Source: Chloroflexota bacterium
Lineage (GTDB): Bacteria > Chloroflexota > Dormibacteria > Dormibacterales > Dormibacteraceae
DNA length: 7,844 bases
Direction: 5' to 3'
Assembly (NCBI GenBank): GCA_003446775.1
Contig: DMCH01000168.1
Coordinates: 1,580 to 9,423, forward strand
Shown here: piece after piece, positions 4,925-7,844 of the stretch
Position numbering within the stretch: position 1 is the first letter of the stretch
Layout of the letters: each line of letters starts with the position of its first letter
Made by a program: the position numbers and the translations under genes
The notes under the pieces: model-generated
Told to the model about the DNA's origin: nothing
What the model saw: the letters and a program-made list of their open reading frames with translations, nothing else
Database searches by the model: none

Positions 4925-5836
4925 GGAGTGATCGGGTTGGAGCGCATCCGGGCAGCCGCCGACCGCGCACGCCCATACGTCCACCGCACTCCTCTGGTGC
5001 CGGTCGACGGCGCGTTGTTGAAGCTCGAATGCCTGCAGCCGACTGGTAGCTTCAAGGTGCGTGGCTTCTTCGCCGCCGCCATGGCGCTGCCGGAGGACAA
5101 GCGCAGCCGGGGCCTGATCACCGTCAGCGCCGGCAACGCCGCTCAGGCATGCGCTTACGCCGCGCACTCGCTTGGAGTTTCGTGCCGAGTCGTGATGTAC
5201 GACACGGCTCCGGCTACCAAAATCGAAGGCGTCAAGCGATGGGGTGGGACGCCCGTGCTCATGCCGCGCCCTGCCCTCCTCGATTGGCTCTCGAACCAGG
5301 GTTGGGAATCAGAACCCGAGGTTTTCATCCACCCGTTTGCAGACACGGAGGTGATGGCCGGCCACGGCGGACTTGGGCTGGAGCTGGTCGAGGACGTCCC
5401 CGACCTTGCGCGCGTGCTGGTACCGGTCGGCGGCGGCGGGTTGATCGGGGGCACGGCGTCCGCGATCAAGGGCCTGCGGCCCGAGGTCGAAGTCATCGGC
5501 GTTCAGTCGGACGGCTATGCGCTGTGGACGCGTGCACTCGAGGCGGATGGTCCGGTTTCGATCACGCCCGACACCATCGCCGACGGCACGACGGCGCCCT
5601 TCGATGCCCGCATGCTCCCATTGATGAAAGAAGTCGTCGACCGCTGGCTCACCGTGCCCGAGCCGCGGTTGCGGGCCGCAATCCCCGAGCTGGCGGTCGC
5701 GGGGAAGGTGGTGGCCGAGGGTGCGGGCGCCCTCGCCTACGCGGCGATCGAGCAGCTAGAGCCGGGGCCCGTGACCGTGGCCGTGGTGAGCGGCGGCAAC
5801 ATCGACCCCAAGCTGCTGGCGAGCCTGCTCAGCTAA
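4919..5836 (+). CDS. Threonine/serine dehydratase-like PLP enzyme
   Basis: A fold-type II PLP enzyme of 305 aa, the size of catabolic threonine dehydratases and serine racemases. Such enzymes deaminate threonine or serine to a 2-oxo acid and ammonia in the cytoplasm. Seen: PTGSFKVRG with the Schiff-base lysine Lys46, SAGNAAQA (70-77) with cofactor-contacting Asn73, the phosphate-binding loop GGGGLIGG (171-178), EGAGA (267-271), and SGGN (291-294) near the pyridine nitrogen. There is no C-terminal ACT domain, which argues against the isoleucine-inhibited biosynthetic IlvA, though substrate is not certain. The start is ambiguous. The ATG at 4919 has only a weak upstream CATCGT, whereas a TTG at 4937 (giving MERIRAAADR) has AGGAG 8 nt ahead, the clearest Shine-Dalgarno in the window. 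The gene ends in an 8-bp tail-to-tail overlap with the next gene. Confidence 0.88.
   Translation: MVGVIGLERIRAAADRARPYVHRTPLVPVDGALLKLECLQPTGSFKVRGFFAAAMALPEDKRSRGLITVSAGNAAQACAYAAHSLGVSCRVVMYDTAPATKIEGVKRWGGTPVLMPRPALLDWLSNQGWESEPEVFIHPFADTEVMAGHGGLGLELVEDVPDLARVLVPVGGGGLIGGTASAIKGLRPEVEVIGVQSDGYALWTRALEADGPVSITPDTIADGTTAPFDARMLPLMKEVVDRWLTVPEPRLRAAIPELAVAGKVVAEGAGALAYAAIEQLEPGPVTVAVVSGGNIDPKLLASLLS
4924..4928 (+). promoter_or_regulatory. Possible ribosome binding site for a TTG start at 4937
   Basis: AGGAG lies 8 nt before an in-frame TTG. If used, the dehydratase is six residues shorter than from the ATG at 4919, and the sequence before it is an untranslated leader. Confidence 0.4.
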
Positions 5837-6551
5837 CGGGGGCGGGCGACGCTCCAGCCCACGCCGCGGTTTTCGTGGTCGCCCACGGCCCATAGCGGAT
5901 CAGGGCCACGAGCATCCACACGAAGAGCGCCGTGCCCGGGACCCCAAACACAACCGAGATCCAGGCTGTCCAGGAAGGCACCTCGTAGAGGCTTGCCGCA
6001 GGCGTGTATCCAGCCAGCGCGCTGAACAGGCTGAACGGCAGGACCAGGGCCCCCAGTCCGAGAAAAACCAGGACGACCCAGAACATCCAGGTCCATCGCA
6101 TCAGGGCACCGATCACGATGACTGCGCAGAACGCCCCGACGATGATTGCCCAGGCCCAAAGCACCCCCGACATCATCGAGGACATGCTGTTCACGAACTC
6201 CGGCGGAGGCGGTGATACGGTCGGGTTGAGCCCCTGCCGCTGAAGGCTCTGGTTGAAGGCCTGTGTCATAACGCCCGACATCCAGAACGGCTGGGTCACT
6301 GCATAAAGACCCGTAAGTACGTACAGGACCCCCACGGCGTACTGCATCGGCTTCGTCCATGGCGTCGGCACGCGTACCGTCGCGGGCTGCTGGTAGTGGG
6401 GATAGACGGGCGCAGCCATCGGCGCCATCGGCGCCACCGGCACCCACGCGTAGCCGTTCCAGCGTGAGCGGCCGTCGGGGGACAGGGTGCTGATCCACTG
6501 GCGGCCGTCCCAGTAGTAAAGCCCGTCTTCCGACAGCCTCGGCTCCGCCAC
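5829..6551 (-). CDS. Membrane protein with two Trp-rich (DUF2510/WW-like) repeats
   Basis: A 240-aa protein with no function I can assign. Residues 7-21 and 24-38 are two copies of a short unit, S-x-D-G followed by an aromatic or basic pair, W-D/N-G-x-x-W (Trp14/Trp19 and Trp31/Trp36). It resembles DUF2510-type repeats that precede membrane segments in actinobacterial and related proteins. A Pro/Met/Ala linker follows (38-68). Four hydrophobic segments come next, near 69-90, 128-151, 153-176 and 197-219, with a PPPP run (114-117) in the first loop. No signal peptide is seen, so the N-terminal repeats are probably cytoplasmic. The start is GTG at 6551: TAAAGT lies 6 nt upstream, and an AAGGA is too close to act as a Shine-Dalgarno. 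Its stop overlaps the end of the dehydratase gene on the other strand. Confidence 0.85.
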   Translation of the reverse strand: MAEPRLSEDGLYYWDGRQWISTLSPDGRSRWNGYAWVPVAPMAPMAAPVYPHYQQPATVRVPTPWTKPMQYAVGVLYVLTGLYAVTQPFWMSGVMTQAFNQSLQRQGLNPTVSPPPPEFVNSMSSMMSGVLWAWAIIVGAFCAVIVIGALMRWTWMFWVVLVFLGLGALVLPFSLFSALAGYTPAASLYEVPSWTAWISVVFGVPGTALFVWMLVALIRYGPWATTKTAAWAGASPAPVS

Positions 6552-6556
6552 TTCCT

Positions 6557-6562
6557 TACTTT
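6557..6562 (+). promoter_or_regulatory. Candidate -10 box for the amidohydrolase gene (leaderless)
   Basis: TACTTT is followed by 8 bases and then GTG at 6571. No Shine-Dalgarno lies before that GTG, and a TAG at 6562-6564 closes the frame upstream, so this GTG is the earliest possible start. Confidence 0.5.
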
Positions 6563-6563
6563 A
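6558..6563 (-). promoter_or_regulatory. Candidate -10 box for the membrane protein gene (leaderless)
   Basis: TAAAGT on the minus strand is followed by 6 bases and then GTG at 6551, the classic spacing for transcription beginning at the start codon. It overlaps the oppositely directed TACTTT box in five of six positions. Confidence 0.55.
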
Positions 6564-6570
6564 GTGTGGC

Positions 6571-7844
6571 GTGAAAGCTGGACTCATCCTGGCTCGCGGC
6601 CGAATTCGCACGCTGGGGCGTGATGGCCTCGCGACACACAGCCACCTTGCGATCGCCGCCGGCAAGGTGATGGCAGCCGGCGGAGCCGAGGTCATGGGTT
6701 TGCGCGGGCAGCGTACCCGGGTGATCGACCTCAGGGGCGCCGCCGTTCTGCCCGGGTTCAACGACGCGCACGCGCACGTCGTCTATTACGGGCTGACGCG
6801 TTTCGGCGCGGACCTCGGCGGAGCGCGCAGCGTCGCCGAGATCGTCAGACGTCTTCGGGCTCACGGCCGCGAGCTCAAGCCGGGCGAGTGGCAGCAAGGC
6901 ATGGGCTACCGCGTAGACGAATTGGCCGAGAAGCGCGCGCCCCATCGGCTGGAGCTGGATCGGGCGACGCGACGGCGGCCGGCATTCATCGATGAGCGCG
7001 GCGGGCACGCTCGGGTCGCCAACTCCGCCGCGTTGGCGGCCGCGGGCATCACCGATGCCACCAAAGACCCGCCCGGCGGCCGACTGGGTCGCGACCGCGA
7101 CGGCACCCCCAACGGTCTCCTCCTCGAGTCCGCGATGAGGCTGGTCGCCGATGTGCAGCCGCGGTCGCCGCTCACACGTCGCATGGAGGGAATCCTGAAA
7201 GCTCAGCGCCTTCTCCTTTCGAGAGGCATTACCTCGGTCGGCGCCGCTGTCAACCGCGGATTCGCCGACGACCTCCGCGCATATCAATTGCTTGCCGAGC
7301 GAGGGCGCCTGCGGATGCGCGTCAACGAGTTCTTGTCATGGGAGCTGCTTGAAGCCGCGGCAGGAATCGGTTTGAGAGCGGGGTTCGGCGGCAGCGTGGT
7401 GCGGGCGGGGCCGATCAAGGTCTTCGTCGACGGCGGGGCGGAACGCGTGGCCATGCGCTCGGGCAAAGGCGTGTGGCGAACCACACCGGCTGAGCTGCGC
7501 GAGCTCGTCGGTACCGCTACGCGCGCCGGGCTTCAGGTCGCGGCCCACGCCATCGGCGACGGCGCGATTGCGGCCATGTGTGATGCGGTCGAGTCGGCCG
7601 GCGCGGTCACGCTGCGGCACCGTGTGGAGCACTGCACCATTTGCCCACCCGACCTCCAGCGCCGGCTCGCCCGGCTGCGGATGGTCGCAGTCATGCAGCC
7701 GATGGCCGCTCGTTTCGCGCGTGAGCTTCCGTCGGCCTTCGGGGCCCACGATCGCTGGCATCTGGCGGCACATGGTCCACTTCTTCGCGCCGGCGTACCG
7801 GTGGCCTTCAGCTCCGACTTACCGGTCGTGCCCGACCCCAACCC
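6571..7844 (+). CDS. YtcJ-type metal-dependent amidohydrolase (3' end outside window)
   Basis: The frame is open from GTG 6571 to the window edge (424 codons) and lacks only the C-terminal part; the family is usually about 500-560 aa. These Amidohydro_3 (PF07969) enzymes hydrolyse C-N bonds of small amides or cyclic substrates, but the substrate here cannot be inferred. Seen: the beta-sandwich start LILARGRIRTLG, then VLPGFNDAHAHV with metal ligands His67 and His69, and IKVFVDGGAER with Lys283. HAIGDGA (His326), RVEHCTI (His354) and FSSDLPVVPDPN (Asp416) follow, in the order and spacing of the family. No signal peptide is visible, so the enzyme is probably cytoplasmic. It is divergent from the membrane protein gene with 19 bp between starts. 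Long minus-strand ORFs opposite it are high-GC shadows. Confidence 0.9.
   Translation, partial: MKAGLILARGRIRTLGRDGLATHSHLAIAAGKVMAAGGAEVMGLRGQRTRVIDLRGAAVLPGFNDAHAHVVYYGLTRFGADLGGARSVAEIVRRLRAHGRELKPGEWQQGMGYRVDELAEKRAPHRLELDRATRRRPAFIDERGGHARVANSAALAAAGITDATKDPPGGRLGRDRDGTPNGLLLESAMRLVADVQPRSPLTRRMEGILKAQRLLLSRGITSVGAAVNRGFADDLRAYQLLAERGRLRMRVNEFLSWELLEAAAGIGLRAGFGGSVVRAGPIKVFVDGGAERVAMRSGKGVWRTTPAELRELVGTATRAGLQVAAHAIGDGAIAAMCDAVESAGAVTLRHRVEHCTICPPDLQRRLARLRMVAVMQPMAARFARELPSAFGAHDRWHLAAHGPLLRAGVPVAFSSDLPVVPDPN

Noticed and set aside
6556..7287. 243-aa minus-strand ORF opposite the amidohydrolase
   Set aside because: The plus frame carries the full set of metal-binding motifs, and the minus reading has no recognisable domain.

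Overview
The window is GC-rich (about two thirds G+C by eye) and gene-dense. Genes are packed head-to-head or tail-to-tail with almost no spacer, most starts lack a Shine-Dalgarno sequence, and several starts sit 6-8 nt after a TANNNT -10 motif, as expected for leaderless mRNAs. With the tandem Trp-rich (DUF2510/WW-like) repeats in a membrane protein, this suggests an actinobacterial or Chloroflexota/Dormibacterota-like soil bacterium. That placement is an inference from style; no marker gene fixes the taxon.

Layout. 1-90: the last codons of an Asn/Gly/Ser-rich protein. 91-327: a gene-free stretch with three stacked hairpins and a T-tract (a terminator for the upstream gene), plus a hairpin behind cysS. 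328-1725 (-): cysteinyl-tRNA synthetase. Diverging from it, 1750-4465 (+) is a three-gene operon with overlapping stop/start codons: a MoeA/MogA-like molybdopterin-binding protein, a DUF309 protein, and an HD-domain phosphohydrolase of the SAMHD1/dGTPase-like COG1078 type. 4463-4652: a 186-bp inverted-repeat element flanked by TA, lying exactly between the stop codons of two convergent genes. 4650-4910 (-): an FmdB-type zinc-ribbon protein with an Asp/Gly tail. 4919-5836 (+): a PLP-dependent threonine/serine dehydratase. 5829-6551 (-): a four-helix membrane protein with two Trp repeats, overlapping the dehydratase tail-to-tail by 8 bp. 6571 to the end (+): a YtcJ-type amidohydrolase cut off by the window edge.

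Most genes are housekeeping or metabolic and no single pathway joins them. The two most notable observations are non-coding. First, 4463-4652 looks like a small non-autonomous transposable element (TA duplication in a CTAG target, as IS630-family elements make). It inserted into a CTAG shared by two opposed stop codons and left both proteins unchanged. Second, the divergent gene pairs are separated by 8-24 bp, and in two of the three pairs -10 motifs for both directions overlap in that gap, which suggests compact bidirectional leaderless promoters.
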